From NCBI RefSeq assembly GCF_030489605.1, contig NZ_JAUKFY010000019.1, positions 1 through 64,000 of the forward strand: 64,000 nt of DNA. Reading direction: 5' to 3'. Positions 8,817 to 16,652 of this stretch are shown piece after piece. This DNA is from Brevibacillus laterosporus. Its GTDB lineage: Bacteria; Bacillota; Bacilli; Brevibacillales; Brevibacillaceae. A model generated the notes under the pieces. It ran no database searches, had not been told where the DNA came from, and worked only from the letters and a program-made list of their open reading frames with translations. Made by a program: the position numbers and the translations under genes. How positions within the stretch are numbered: position 1 is the first letter of the stretch; each line of letters starts with the position of its first letter.

Positions 8817-9284
8817 TTAAACCAGATGTTCTTTTATGTATGTTACTACTTGCTGCACATGATCCTTTACTTTAACTTTAGGATATATCTGTGCAATCTT
8901 GCCTTCTGCATCTAAAATAAAAGTGGAACGCTCAATACCCATATACTCTCGACCATACATTTTTTTGAGTACCCACACTCCATACGCTTCTGCAACGCTA
9001 TGGTCTTCATCGGCAATTAAAGGAAACGGCAATTCGTGTTTTGCAATAAATTTATCATGGGAGGTAACGCTATCCGGACTTACTCCAAGCACAACTGTGT
9101 TAAGAGTGGCAAAATCAGCATGATAATCTCGGAAATCACATGCTTCCGTCGTACATCCAGGCGTGGAGTCCTTTGGATAAAAATAAAGCACGACGTTTTT
9201 GCCGCGATAATCTTCTAGGTTTATGGTTTGCCCATTACTTGCAGGTTTTTTAAAAGTTGGTGCTATTTGACCGACTTCCAACAT
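8817..9284 (-). CDS. bcp: Thioredoxin-dependent peroxiredoxin (Bcp/PrxQ)
   Basis: 155 residues. It has the PrxQ active site PGCTTEACDF: peroxidatic Cys near 45 and resolving Cys five residues later, the atypical 2-Cys layout. It reduces H2O2 and alkyl hydroperoxides with thioredoxin. It is the homologue of B. subtilis ygaF, which lies near perR there too. No convincing Per box is seen upstream. It heads the bcp-peptidase-methyltransferase-ATR operon. Confidence 0.93.
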   Translation of the reverse strand: MLEVGQIAPTFKKPASNGQTINLEDYRGKNVVLYFYPKDSTPGCTTEACDFRDYHADFATLNTVVLGVSPDSVTSHDKFIAKHELPFPLIADEDHSVAEAYGVWVLKKMYGREYMGIERSTFILDAEGKIAQIYPKVKVKDHVQQVVTYIKEHLV

Positions 9285-9439
9285 GAAAATCCCTTCTTTC
9301 CTTCATTTTTCTTATTGTAACAAAAGTTAGGTGTAGGAAAAAGAAAAGGGAGAAGATGCATTGCACTTTACTTAATAAAACATTACGATTACATAATAGT
9401 AAAAATTCCGACCTTTCCAAATAGAAAAAGGAGAACCTG

Positions 9440-10069
9440 GTGGTGGCTAACGTGATAAAAGAAGTATTTGAAATAACAGATCCTGAGGCACTTAAATCCT
9501 TCGCTGTGCCTGAAAGAGTTAAAATTTTACAGCTTTTTGAAGACCTAGAGCCTCGAACTGCAAAGCAAATTGCTACTGAACTGGGGGAAAACGCGGCACG
9601 GCTACATTACCACGTTAAAGAATTGGTAAAAGTCGGTCTGTTACAACAAGTGGATACCCGTGTAAAAGGCTCCATTGTAGAAAAATACTATCAGCCAATT
9701 GCAAAAGTCATCAGGGCTAATTTGCACCTCGTTGTGGAGGAAAATGCTCAGCAATTAAGCGAAATCATGTTCTCTCCGTTACATGCGGCTGAACAGGAGC
9801 TTCTTTATACCATGAATCATCTGGCTTCATCTGACATTGATAAACGAAAGGACTATCAAGACACCTTTGCATACAACTTTGGGAATTTACATTTGACAAA
9901 AGAAGAACGTAATCAGCTTTTTAGTGAAATGAAGGATCTCTACCAACGATATAAAGACAACAAGCCGTCAGCTGATCGTCTAAACTTTCATTACCTAAAT
10001 CTGCTTTTCCCAACCTCACCGCGTCAAGATGATCCTGATAATGCTGCATTCGTAGACGATGATGAATAA
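9440..10069 (+). CDS. Winged-helix transcriptional regulator (ArsR-like)
   Basis: 209 residues. The N-terminal winged helix includes FAVPERVKILQLF and the recognition segment TAKQIATELGENAARLHYHVKELVKVGLL. A long C-terminal domain of unknown ligand follows. The build matches helix-turn-helix regulators annotated as ArsR/YdfF-like. Two consecutive GTG codons follow an AAAGGAGAA site; the first is used here. It sits 33 nt upstream of the HAD gene, so the two are probably cotranscribed. The region 9285-9439 before it divides it from bcp. Confidence 0.75.
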   Translation: MVANVIKEVFEITDPEALKSFAVPERVKILQLFEDLEPRTAKQIATELGENAARLHYHVKELVKVGLLQQVDTRVKGSIVEKYYQPIAKVIRANLHLVVEENAQQLSEIMFSPLHAAEQELLYTMNHLASSDIDKRKDYQDTFAYNFGNLHLTKEERNQLFSEMKDLYQRYKDNKPSADRLNFHYLNLLFPTSPRQDDPDNAAFVDDDE

Positions 10070-10102
10070 GTAGCCAACCTATCCAGAAAGGAGCTGCCGT
10101 GC

Positions 10103-10774
10103 ATGCATAAGTCCGATGCATACACCGTACTGTTTGATTTTGACGGAACAATTGCTGATACATTACCAGCCATTTTTACAGCCATGCGCCATACCTTTTA
10201 TACGTTTCTGCAAGAGGAGTATTCTGATCAGCAGATTATGGAATTATTCGGACCACCGGAAGCGGGAATTATCAAAGATAAGATTCAGCCAGAGAAATAT
10301 GAGGAAGCTCTTCAGTGCTTTTATGACAAATATGTAGATGAACACCGCGGGCTAGAAACCCCTGCACCTCTGCTCACTATGCTGGAAGCTTTAAAACACG
10401 CAGGTATTCAGATGGGAATTATTACGGGGAAAGGCAGAAGAAGCGCTGATCTTTCTCTTGAAGCGCTAAAACTGAACGATTATTTTCAAATTGTCATAGC
10501 AGGCGACGAAGTAACAAATCATAAGCCGCATCCTGAAGGCATTATTCATGCAATGCAACAACTCCAAGCCTGCCCGGAACATACTCTTTATGTAGGAGAC
10601 AGCCAAGCTGATATCACCGCGGCTAGAGCTGCCGGCATTTATGCGGTTGGTGTGAATTGGTTTCCTGCATCGCAAAGCAATGGGATTTTTGATCCTTCTC
10701 CCGATGTATTATTTACAGAGCCTGCGATGATGATGGAATGGCTGGTAAAAAGATGGAATATTGACCGTAAATAA
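10103..10774 (+). CDS. HAD-superfamily phosphatase (PpaX/Gph-like)
   Basis: 223 residues. All four HAD motifs are visible: DFDGT (nucleophile Asp near residue 12), the TGK Thr of motif II near 112, KPHPEG (Lys of motif III) and VGDSQADI (motif IV). The alpha-helical C1 cap places it with phosphoglycolate or pyrophosphate phosphatases (Gph, PpaX). The exact substrate is not decidable. AAAGGAG lies 9 nt before ATG. Second gene after the HTH regulator. Confidence 0.85.
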   Translation: MHKSDAYTVLFDFDGTIADTLPAIFTAMRHTFYTFLQEEYSDQQIMELFGPPEAGIIKDKIQPEKYEEALQCFYDKYVDEHRGLETPAPLLTMLEALKHAGIQMGIITGKGRRSADLSLEALKLNDYFQIVIAGDEVTNHKPHPEGIIHAMQQLQACPEHTLYVGDSQADITAARAAGIYAVGVNWFPASQSNGIFDPSPDVLFTEPAMMMEWLVKRWNIDRK

Positions 10775-10778
10775 GCTC

Positions 10779-10823
10779 AAAAAAAGAGGCCTCCCTTATC
10801 TAGCTAGGAGCGGCCTCTTTTTT
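10779..10823. terminator. Bidirectional terminator
   Basis: AAAAAGAGGCC pairs with GGCCTCTTTTTT between the convergent HAD gene and ribU. Confidence 0.85.
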
Positions 10824-10853
10824 CTTTCTGTTTTATGCAAAATTCGTCTCAGC

Positions 10854-11495
10854 TTACGAAATAACTGGTTTACTTGACGAAGCAGGATTGGTGACTAGTA
10901 ATCCAAGTCGTGCAGACATTTTGACAAATACAGGGTAAGCAATCAGCGACAGCAGGACACCTTTGATAATGTTAAAAGGTACAATGCCAAGTAAGATCAT
11001 ACTCCACAGGCTTTTCATATGGAACATTTGCAGTAATTGCTCTATCGAAATTGAGTAGAGTACCGCATAGAAAGGCAACAATAAAAAGTAGTTTGCCATA
11101 GCCATAATCACTGTCATAACAAGCGTGCCTGCCGTTAGCCCCAGAACAAAACTGACTTTATTTTTATATAAGCGCTGTGTATAAACAGCCAAAAACACAA
11201 AGCTTCCGCCTGCAAGCGTATTAGCAATTTCTCCAATAATAAAACCATCTGTGTTTTTTAGCAGAAGATGCAATCCATTCTTTAAGACTTCAATGAGCAC
11301 TCCCGCTGCCGGGCCAAAGACAAGCCCGCCAATAATGGCCGGTACCGTACTAAAATCAAGCTTTAAAAAAGTCGGCATCAACGGCACATGAAACTCCAGA
11401 TAGTACAAAAGAAACGCAATGGCTGAAAGCATGGGGATCGTAACCAGCTTTCTCAGACGCTGTCTTTGAATCGTGTGACTTGTTTTTCCTTGCAT
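10854..11495 (-). CDS. ribU: Riboflavin ECF transporter S component RibU
   Basis: 213 residues and about six membrane spans. Typical RibU features are LEFHVPLMPTFLKLDFSTVPAIIGG near residue 40 and GPAAGVLIEVLKNGLHLLL near 70. RibU binds riboflavin and works with the shared EcfA/A'/T energising module, which is encoded elsewhere. ATG 11495 is 9 nt after GAGAGG; upstream in-frame starts lack an SD. The FMN riboswitch and terminator directly upstream confirm the substrate class. Monocistronic. Confidence 0.93.
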   Translation of the reverse strand: MQGKTSHTIQRQRLRKLVTIPMLSAIAFLLYYLEFHVPLMPTFLKLDFSTVPAIIGGLVFGPAAGVLIEVLKNGLHLLLKNTDGFIIGEIANTLAGGSFVFLAVYTQRLYKNKVSFVLGLTAGTLVMTVIMAMANYFLLLPFYAVLYSISIEQLLQMFHMKSLWSMILLGIVPFNIIKGVLLSLIAYPVFVKMSARLGLLVTNPASSSKPVIS

Positions 11496-11620
11496 GTTGA
11501 CCATCCTCTCTTTATCTTTCTCCTTCTTGAGAGATGGCAACAGCAATCCGCAACCACGTGTTATTTTTTCACTTACTGCCAAACAAACTTACGACGACTG
11601 TTCCGCTCCTAGAAAAGAAT

Positions 11621-11659
11621 AAAAAAGCCCCTAAAAAAGCATCATGCTTCTTCAGGGGC
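11621..11659 (-). terminator. Riboswitch expression-platform terminator
   Basis: On the minus strand GCCCCTGAAGAAGCAT pairs with ATGCTTTTTTAGGGGC, followed by six Ts. It lies between the FMN aptamer and ribU, the expected place for FMN-dependent termination. Confidence 0.85.
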
Positions 11660-11775
11660 ATACTGACGATCTTTACCATAATCCAGAGGGTATAGGGAAA
11701 CTAAGGGCTGTTTATCGAGCAGTCCTCTCCCTCAGCCGACACAACAAAATAAGCACGTGTGCATCGTACTGTCGT

Positions 11776-11926
11776 CATCCTTCTCCCATCCAGACTGTAC
11801 TGTCGGCTCTGGATTCTCACCAGATCCTGCACACTTCTGCCTCATTTGAGCAAAAGTGGCTCGCGGGCTAACGCTCGATATGCGCATCACCGCCGGTCGG
11901 GAATCTCACCCTGCCCCGAAGGAATT
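11776..11926 (-). promoter_or_regulatory. FMN riboswitch (RFN element)
   Basis: The minus strand reads CCTTCGGGGCAGGGTGAGAT, then TTCCCGACCGGCGGTGAT, and later GAATCCAGAGCCGACAGTA and GGATGGGAGAAGGATG. These are the conserved core and closing stem of the RFN aptamer in the correct order. FMN binding should favour the downstream terminator and shut off ribU. Confidence 0.96.
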
Positions 11927-11999
11927 GTGAAATTTTTCTCACGCAACCATTATACTCTGAAATTCCACGTATGACAATATCATTTTATGAAGCTATTCC

Positions 12000-12788
12000 T
12001 CACGAGCCTGCACCGCTATATTTTTTAACCCCTTGGTTCCAGATTAAAATCCCTAAGGTAAAAAAGATGATTCCCATTACAGGAGTCAGCATTGTGTACC
12101 CATATAAATCCTCTTTTTTTAAAAAATAAGCAGAAGGATAGAAGCCTACAAATGCGAATGGCAAAATCCATTTCAATAAAATTGCGATTGCATTGTTGTA
12201 AATGTCTACTGGATAACGCCCGTAGTTTTGGATATTCCAGATCATAGGAGCTATTCCCGTACGTGAGTCGCTATAAAAGCTCACGGACGCTATTGCAGTA
12301 TAAACACCACCGTAGATCAAGGTACTGCTCAATACTAACAGGATAAAGATAAAGGGATCGTACCAGGAGATTGTAAGCTGAAGCTTCCATCCCGCATACA
12401 GCATAATTAACAGCCCCGTGAGGACTCCAAATATACGATCTGGTGAAATGGATTCCAGCGAAATTTGCGCTAAATGATTGACTGGCCGCGTCAAGATGCG
12501 ATCCATCTCTCCTCTGATAATATAGCGCTCGTTAAAATCCCAAAAACCAAAAAACATCGTAAACAAGGCATATGGAACCAAAAAGTATCCATAAATAAAA
12601 ATAATCTCATACATCGTCCAGCCCTGAATGTTTGGAACATGTGTAAATACAACTAAAATGAATACCAGATTTAACAGTTCACTTACGATATTGGACAGCA
12701 ATTCAGCGATGAAGTTGGCCCGATACGACAGTTTTACTTTAAAATACTGGCTGAGATAATCTTGAAACAAACGTATAACTTGCCCCAT
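12000..12788 (-). CDS. ABC-2 type permease (COG3694-like)
   Basis: 263 residues, six predicted membrane spans. It has FNERYIIRGEMDRILTRPVN, the conserved cytoplasmic motif of this ABC-2 group, near residue 80. It pairs with the neighbouring permease (COG4587-like) and ATPase (COG4586-like), the usual three-gene exporter set whose substrates are mostly undefined. ATG 12788 follows GGGAGG by 8 nt; a longer in-frame extension overlaps the upstream gene and is rejected. Last gene of the operon. Confidence 0.85.
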   Translation of the reverse strand: MGQVIRLFQDYLSQYFKVKLSYRANFIAELLSNIVSELLNLVFILVVFTHVPNIQGWTMYEIIFIYGYFLVPYALFTMFFGFWDFNERYIIRGEMDRILTRPVNHLAQISLESISPDRIFGVLTGLLIMLYAGWKLQLTISWYDPFIFILLVLSSTLIYGGVYTAIASVSFYSDSRTGIAPMIWNIQNYGRYPVDIYNNAIAILLKWILPFAFVGFYPSAYFLKKEDLYGYTMLTPVMGIIFFTLGILIWNQGVKKYSGAGS

Positions 12789-12792
12789 CTGG

Positions 12793-13587
12793 TTATCCTC
12801 CCTGCACGACCAAATTTCGTTTTGCACGTTGCCACAACAGAATAATTGGTATAAGCAATAACCCGATCCAAATAACCTGTGTGCCAATGGCTATCCAGGC
12901 TTTCTCACCATGGAGTGCCCCTGTAAAAATCATACTAGGCGTAAAATTGATAGCCTGAAACGGCAGATATTGCAAGATCGTTTGGGTGACTCCAGGAAAG
13001 AAACTAATCGGAATAACAACGCCTGACAGCAAATCTACCACCATGCGTTTTGCCATAATCATCCCTTCATTTCTCATGAAGAAAAACGTTAGTAGCCCTG
13101 TGAGCAAATTAATTTGGGTATTTACCACAAAACCAAATAACAAGCTTACACTGTACATCCCCCATATTTCCCCACTGTTTGGAAATTCGAACGGAATGAA
13201 AAACCGAACGATGAGAAGTCCCGGAAAAGCAAAAAACACAAGGCGAAAAATCCCTTCTCCCAATGCTTGTGCTGTTTTGACTGACAGATAATTATAAGGC
13301 CGGATCAGCTCAGTAGCTACTTTTCCTTCTCTGACATCCTGACCTATTTCCTGGTCTATATTGTTAAAGTAGAATGCACGAGACATCCAAGCAATTGCTA
13401 CATAAGAGGTCATTTGAACCAAAGACATGCCAACGAGATTGTCCTGCCCGGAATAGATTGCTCCCCACAAAAAGTAATAAGCTCCGATATTAATCGCATA
13501 AATGATGATCCCGCTATAGTAATTTACCCGGTAAGCAAGCATGGTCAGAAAGCGAATTCGTATCAGCTCTTGATAAAGTTTCCACAT
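12793..13587 (-). CDS. ABC-2 type permease (COG4587-like)
   Basis: 264 residues with about six spans. The cytoplasmic motif DQEIGQDVREGKVATELIRPYN near residue 75 is the counterpart of the REG..TELIRP motif seen in its partner. It forms the heteromeric transmembrane part of the exporter. ATG 13587 sits 1 nt after the ATPase stop and is preceded by GGGGG, consistent with translational coupling. It ends 4 nt before the next permease start. Confidence 0.85.
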   Translation of the reverse strand: MWKLYQELIRIRFLTMLAYRVNYYSGIIIYAINIGAYYFLWGAIYSGQDNLVGMSLVQMTSYVAIAWMSRAFYFNNIDQEIGQDVREGKVATELIRPYNYLSVKTAQALGEGIFRLVFFAFPGLLIVRFFIPFEFPNSGEIWGMYSVSLLFGFVVNTQINLLTGLLTFFFMRNEGMIMAKRMVVDLLSGVVIPISFFPGVTQTILQYLPFQAINFTPSMIFTGALHGEKAWIAIGTQVIWIGLLLIPIILLWQRAKRNLVVQGG

Positions 13588-13588
13588 G

Positions 13589-14584
13589 CTAAAATCCCCC
13601 GCTTGTCGTCGAGTAAATGTTACGTACAATCTCTTCCGTGGAGGTTTCTTTGATTGTTACATCGGTTAGTTCATAGCTAGCCATTACTTGCGTCAAAATG
13701 GCCGGCAGCTTTTCATGTTGAAAAGAAACAGATAATGAGTATGCATTGATGCCCTCAATACTGCAATCAAACTCAGATAACGTAGACCGCAGATTCTCTG
13801 CTGTCATTTTTTGTTTAAATTGGAATACTACTTCGGTTTTATTCCCCCAGCGTTCCTTCAAATCAGTTAAGAGTCCGTCAAAAATCAACTTGCCGCTGTC
13901 CATCACTAAGACTCGTTTACACAGTGCCTCAATATCAGATACATCGTGTGTAGTAAGTAAAATGGTGGTATTTTCCGTTTCGTTTAAACTTTTTAGGAAG
14001 TCACGAATCTTTTGTTTTACCAGTACATCTAAGCCTACTGTTGGCTCATCAAGGAACAGCAGCTTCGGTTTATGAATAAGAGCAGCAGCGATTTCGCAAC
14101 GCATTCTCTGCCCAAGACTTAACTTGCGGACAGGCTGCTGAATAAACGATCCCATGTCTAATTCTTCTATTAAACGATCCTGCCACGCCTGTCCTGCTTC
14201 CTCCTCTACCTTATAGACCCGGCGCAACAGACGAAACGACTCTAATGGAGACAAGTCCCACCACAGTTGTGAACGTTGCCCAAAAACGACCCCGATGGAC
14301 TCAACATATTTTTCTCGATCCCGGTACGGATGATAGCCATTTATTAAAATCTCTCCGCTAGAAGGGGTTAAAATGCCTGTGAGCATTTTGATAGTCGTTG
14401 ATTTCCCGGCTCCATTTTCACCGATTAAGGCAAACATCTCGCCTGCTTGTACCTCGAAGCTAAGCTCATGAACAGCACGAACTGTTTTATATTCTCGTTG
14501 AAAGAGATCGCGAAAAGCACCAGACAAGCCATTGCGAGCTTGGTGAATGCGAAATACTTTCTCTAATTGCGTAACATTTATCAT
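13589..14584 (-). CDS. ABC exporter ATP-binding protein (COG4586-like)
   Basis: 331 residues. Walker A GENGAGKST is near residue 55, the Q-loop region contains FGQRSQLWWDLSP (typical of this subfamily), the signature is LSLGQRMR near 157, Walker B is LLFLDEPT, and the H-loop is TTHD. It powers the two downstream permeases. It is the first gene of the operon and is transcribed divergently from hemL/gsaB. Substrate unknown; drugs or lipids are possible. Confidence 0.9.
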   Translation of the reverse strand: MINVTQLEKVFRIHQARNGLSGAFRDLFQREYKTVRAVHELSFEVQAGEMFALIGENGAGKSTTIKMLTGILTPSSGEILINGYHPYRDREKYVESIGVVFGQRSQLWWDLSPLESFRLLRRVYKVEEEAGQAWQDRLIEELDMGSFIQQPVRKLSLGQRMRCEIAAALIHKPKLLFLDEPTVGLDVLVKQKIRDFLKSLNETENTTILLTTHDVSDIEALCKRVLVMDSGKLIFDGLLTDLKERWGNKTEVVFQFKQKMTAENLRSTLSEFDCSIEGINAYSLSVSFQHEKLPAILTQVMASYELTDVTIKETSTEEIVRNIYSTTSGGF

Positions 14585-14672
14585 ATTTCTCGCGTTCCTT
14601 CCTCTCCTGCTTTATGAGTAACTGCCACGATAGATAGTGTATATGAGCCAAAGACAACTTGCAAAAAGAAAC

Positions 14673-14702
14673 TTGCTCCAAATACACTTGGTATCCTATG
14701 TT
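14673..14702 (+). promoter_or_regulatory. Possible sigma-A promoter for gsaB
   Basis: TTGCTC (14673-14678), an 18-nt spacer and TATGTT (14697-14702) lie 35 nt upstream of the ATG. The match is moderate. Confidence 0.35.
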
Positions 14703-14737
14703 ATGATAAAAGGGTCGAAAAAGGAGTGAAAGAAATC

Positions 14738-16033
14738 ATGAATCGTGAACAATCAACTAAACTGCATGAACAAGCTTACGGTGTCATTGTCGGGGGCGTA
14801 AACAGCCCTTCCCGTTCGTTTAAGGCCGTTGGTGGCGGTTCTCCTGTCGTCATGGCCAAAGCACAAGGAGCTTATTTTTGGGACGTAGATGGAAATAAAT
14901 ACATAGATTATCTGGCAGCGTACGGTCCCATCATTACCGGTCATGCTCATCCACACGTTACAAAGGCAATCGTGGACGCCGCACAAAATGGCACACTGTA
15001 TGGTACGCCAACTCCTTGGGAGATTACCTTTGCTGAGATGATCAGGGAAGCAATTCCTTCCATGGAACGTATTCGTTTCAATAACTCGGGTACAGAATCT
15101 GTTATGACGTGCATTCGTGTAGCTCGCGCCTATACCAATCGCACAAAAATCATTAAATTCGCAGGCTGCTACCACGGTCATTCTGATTTAGTCCTAGTAG
15201 CTGCAGGTTCTGGTCCTTCCACACTAGGTATTCCAGATAGCGCTGGCATCCCGCAAAGCATTGCTAATGAGGTTATTACCGTTCCATTTAATAATGTTGA
15301 CGCGTATAAAGATGCGCTAGAAAAATGGGGACATGAAATTGCTGCTGTTTTAGTCGAGCCAATTGTTGGTAACTTCGGTATCGTGACGCCTCAAAAAGGC
15401 TTCCTGGAAGAAGTTAATCGCCTGACTCACGAGGCCGGTGCCCTTGTGGTGTATGACGAGGTAATCACTGCCTTCCGCTTCTGCTATGGCGGAGCACAGA
15501 ACTTATTGGGAGTAGAGCCTGATTTGACTGCCTTAGGTAAAATTATCGGCGGCGGGTTGCCAATTGGGGCATATGGCGGTCGTCGTGAAATCATGGAGCA
15601 AGTAGCACCTCTTGGACCTGCTTATCAGGCTGGTACACATGCAGGAAACCCTGCCTCCATTAAAGCGGGTATCGCATGCTTAGAAGTTCTCAAACAACCA
15701 GGCGTATACGAAGAACTCGATCGTCTCGGTATGCTCTTGGAAGCCGGGATTAGTAAAGCTGCAGAAAGCCACGGCATAACTATTCGCATTAATCGCGTAA
15801 AAGGTGCTTTAGCTGTTTATTTTACCGATGCAACCGTTACGGATTATGATGGAGCCCAAAGTGCTGATGGAGAACAGTTTGCCCAATTCTTCCGTTTGCT
15901 ATTGGACGAAGGGATTTGTCTGGCTCCTTCTAAATATGAGGCTTGGTTTATCACAACAGCTCATACTGAGTCGGATATTAAACAGACAATCGAAGCAGTA
16001 GACCGTTGCTTTGCTAAAATGGCACAGAAATAA
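14738..16033 (+). CDS. gsaB: Glutamate-1-semialdehyde 2,1-aminomutase (GsaB/HemL2)
   Basis: 431 residues. Class III aminotransferase fold with [11 protein letters not shown] at the N-terminus, [15 protein letters not shown] near residue 146, [10 protein letters not shown] and the PLP lysine in [16 protein letters not shown] near 265. It converts glutamate-1-semialdehyde to 5-aminolevulinate for tetrapyrrole synthesis. Position in the ygaD-gsaB-bcp-perR neighbourhood identifies it with the second B. subtilis copy (gsaB) rather than the hem-operon hemL. GTG 14726 overlaps the AAAGGAG site, so ATG 14738 is used. Confidence 0.92.
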   Translation: MNREQSTKLHEQAYGVIVGGVNSPSRSFKAVGGGSPVVMAKAQGAYFWDVDGNKYIDYLAAYGPIITGHAHPHVTKAIVDAAQNGTLYGTPTPWEITFAEMIREAIPSMERIRFNNSGTESVMTCIRVARAYTNRTKIIKFAGCYHGHSDLVLVAAGSGPSTLGIPDSAGIPQSIANEVITVPFNNVDAYKDALEKWGHEIAAVLVEPIVGNFGIVTPQKGFLEEVNRLTHEAGALVVYDEVITAFRFCYGGAQNLLGVEPDLTALGKIIGGGLPIGAYGGRREIMEQVAPLGPAYQAGTHAGNPASIKAGIACLEVLKQPGVYEELDRLGMLLEAGISKAAESHGITIRINRVKGALAVYFTDATVTDYDGAQSADGEQFAQFFRLLLDEGICLAPSKYEAWFITTAHTESDIKQTIEAVDRCFAKMAQK

Positions 16034-16037
16034 GCAT

Positions 16038-16078
16038 AAAAAGACCTCCAAACGTGTAAGAATATGGAGGTCTTTCTT
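16038..16078 (+). terminator. gsaB terminator
   Basis: AAAGACCTCCA pairs with TGGAGGTCTTT, followed by CTTATTTT. Confidence 0.8.
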
Positions 16079-16176
16079 ATTTTCCATTTGGAAAAAAACG
16101 CTCTGACAAACTTCCGGCTTTCGGGGAAAACTACTGGTGTCTTCACTCAAAAAGCGTAATACAGGAGGGCTAGTCA

Positions 16177-16335
16177 ATGTCCAGAGGTAAAAATGATTTT
16201 CCACAAGCACCAGAACAAACCTTTACGGATCCCAAGATGAGTGCAAAGCCACTGGAATTTTTAAGCTTCCAGAATCCACGTAAAACAGAACATCACAAAA
16301 CAAAGCAGCATAATACAGACAATCGGGACGAATAG
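16177..16335 (+). CDS. Small hydrophilic protein, unknown
   Basis: 52 residues, starting MSRGKNDFPQAPEQTF and ending KQHNTDNRDE. It has no membrane segment and is very rich in polar and charged residues. An AGGAGGG site lies 8 nt before ATG and a strong terminator follows the stop by 6 nt, so this is a convincing independent gene despite its size. The composition recalls small spore-associated or stress proteins of Bacilli, but I recognise no family. It may be expressed late in sporulation; that is inference only. Confidence 0.65.
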   Translation: MSRGKNDFPQAPEQTFTDPKMSAKPLEFLSFQNPRKTEHHKTKQHNTDNRDE

Positions 16336-16341
16336 TCATGA

Positions 16342-16370
16342 CAGCCCCCATTACAGGGGGTTGTTTTTTT
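16342..16370 (+). terminator. Terminator of the 52-residue gene
   Basis: CAGCCCCCATTACAGGGGGTTG hairpin followed by TTTTTTT. Confidence 0.85.
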
Positions 16371-16442
16371 GTATAATTTATACAATTTTATACCAAAATA
16401 TTGCTTAACAATTCGATAAACACACAAATACAAGAAAAAAAT

Positions 16443-16471
16443 TTGCATAAAAACGCTTACATTTGTATAAT
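16443..16471 (+). promoter_or_regulatory. gltB promoter with embedded cre-like site
   Basis: TTGCAT (16443-16448), a 17-nt spacer and a perfect TATAAT (16466-16471). TAAAAACGCTTACA at 16448-16461 matches the CcpA consensus TGWAANCGNTNWCA at every defined position except G2. The site fills the spacer, where CcpA binding would block RNA polymerase. The match is visible; regulation is inferred. Confidence 0.6.
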
Positions 16472-16617
16472 TAACTGTTTTGATATTGTTTTGCTTGCCT
16501 CTTTCGTGTTATTCTCAATGGTAACTAACGATATGCTTCCCCTGTTTGCACAATGAACATCCACATTGAGTCCAATCTTCTATAAAAAGGACTTTTACTC
16601 AACTGTCTTAGAAGAAC

Positions 16618-16652
16618 TAAGGAGGTGGAGGTCAGACCTACTGACCGTTACT
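16618..16652 (+). promoter_or_regulatory. gltB ribosome site with hairpin spacer
   Basis: A strong SD (AAGGAGGTGGA, 16618 on) lies about 25 nt from ATG 16653, too far in linear sequence. GGTCAG (16630-16635) and CTGACC (16641-16646) form a perfect 6-bp stem with a 5-nt loop between them. Folding would shorten the effective SD-ATG distance. CTG 16641 is an in-frame alternative start. Confidence 0.45.

Noticed and set aside
11644-11974. Plus-strand ORFs of about 70 codons
   Set aside because: They run antisense through the FMN riboswitch and its terminator; sequence is explained by RNA structure.
14753-15181. 142-codon minus-strand ORF in gsaB
   Set aside because: Antisense shadow of a conserved gene without its own signals.
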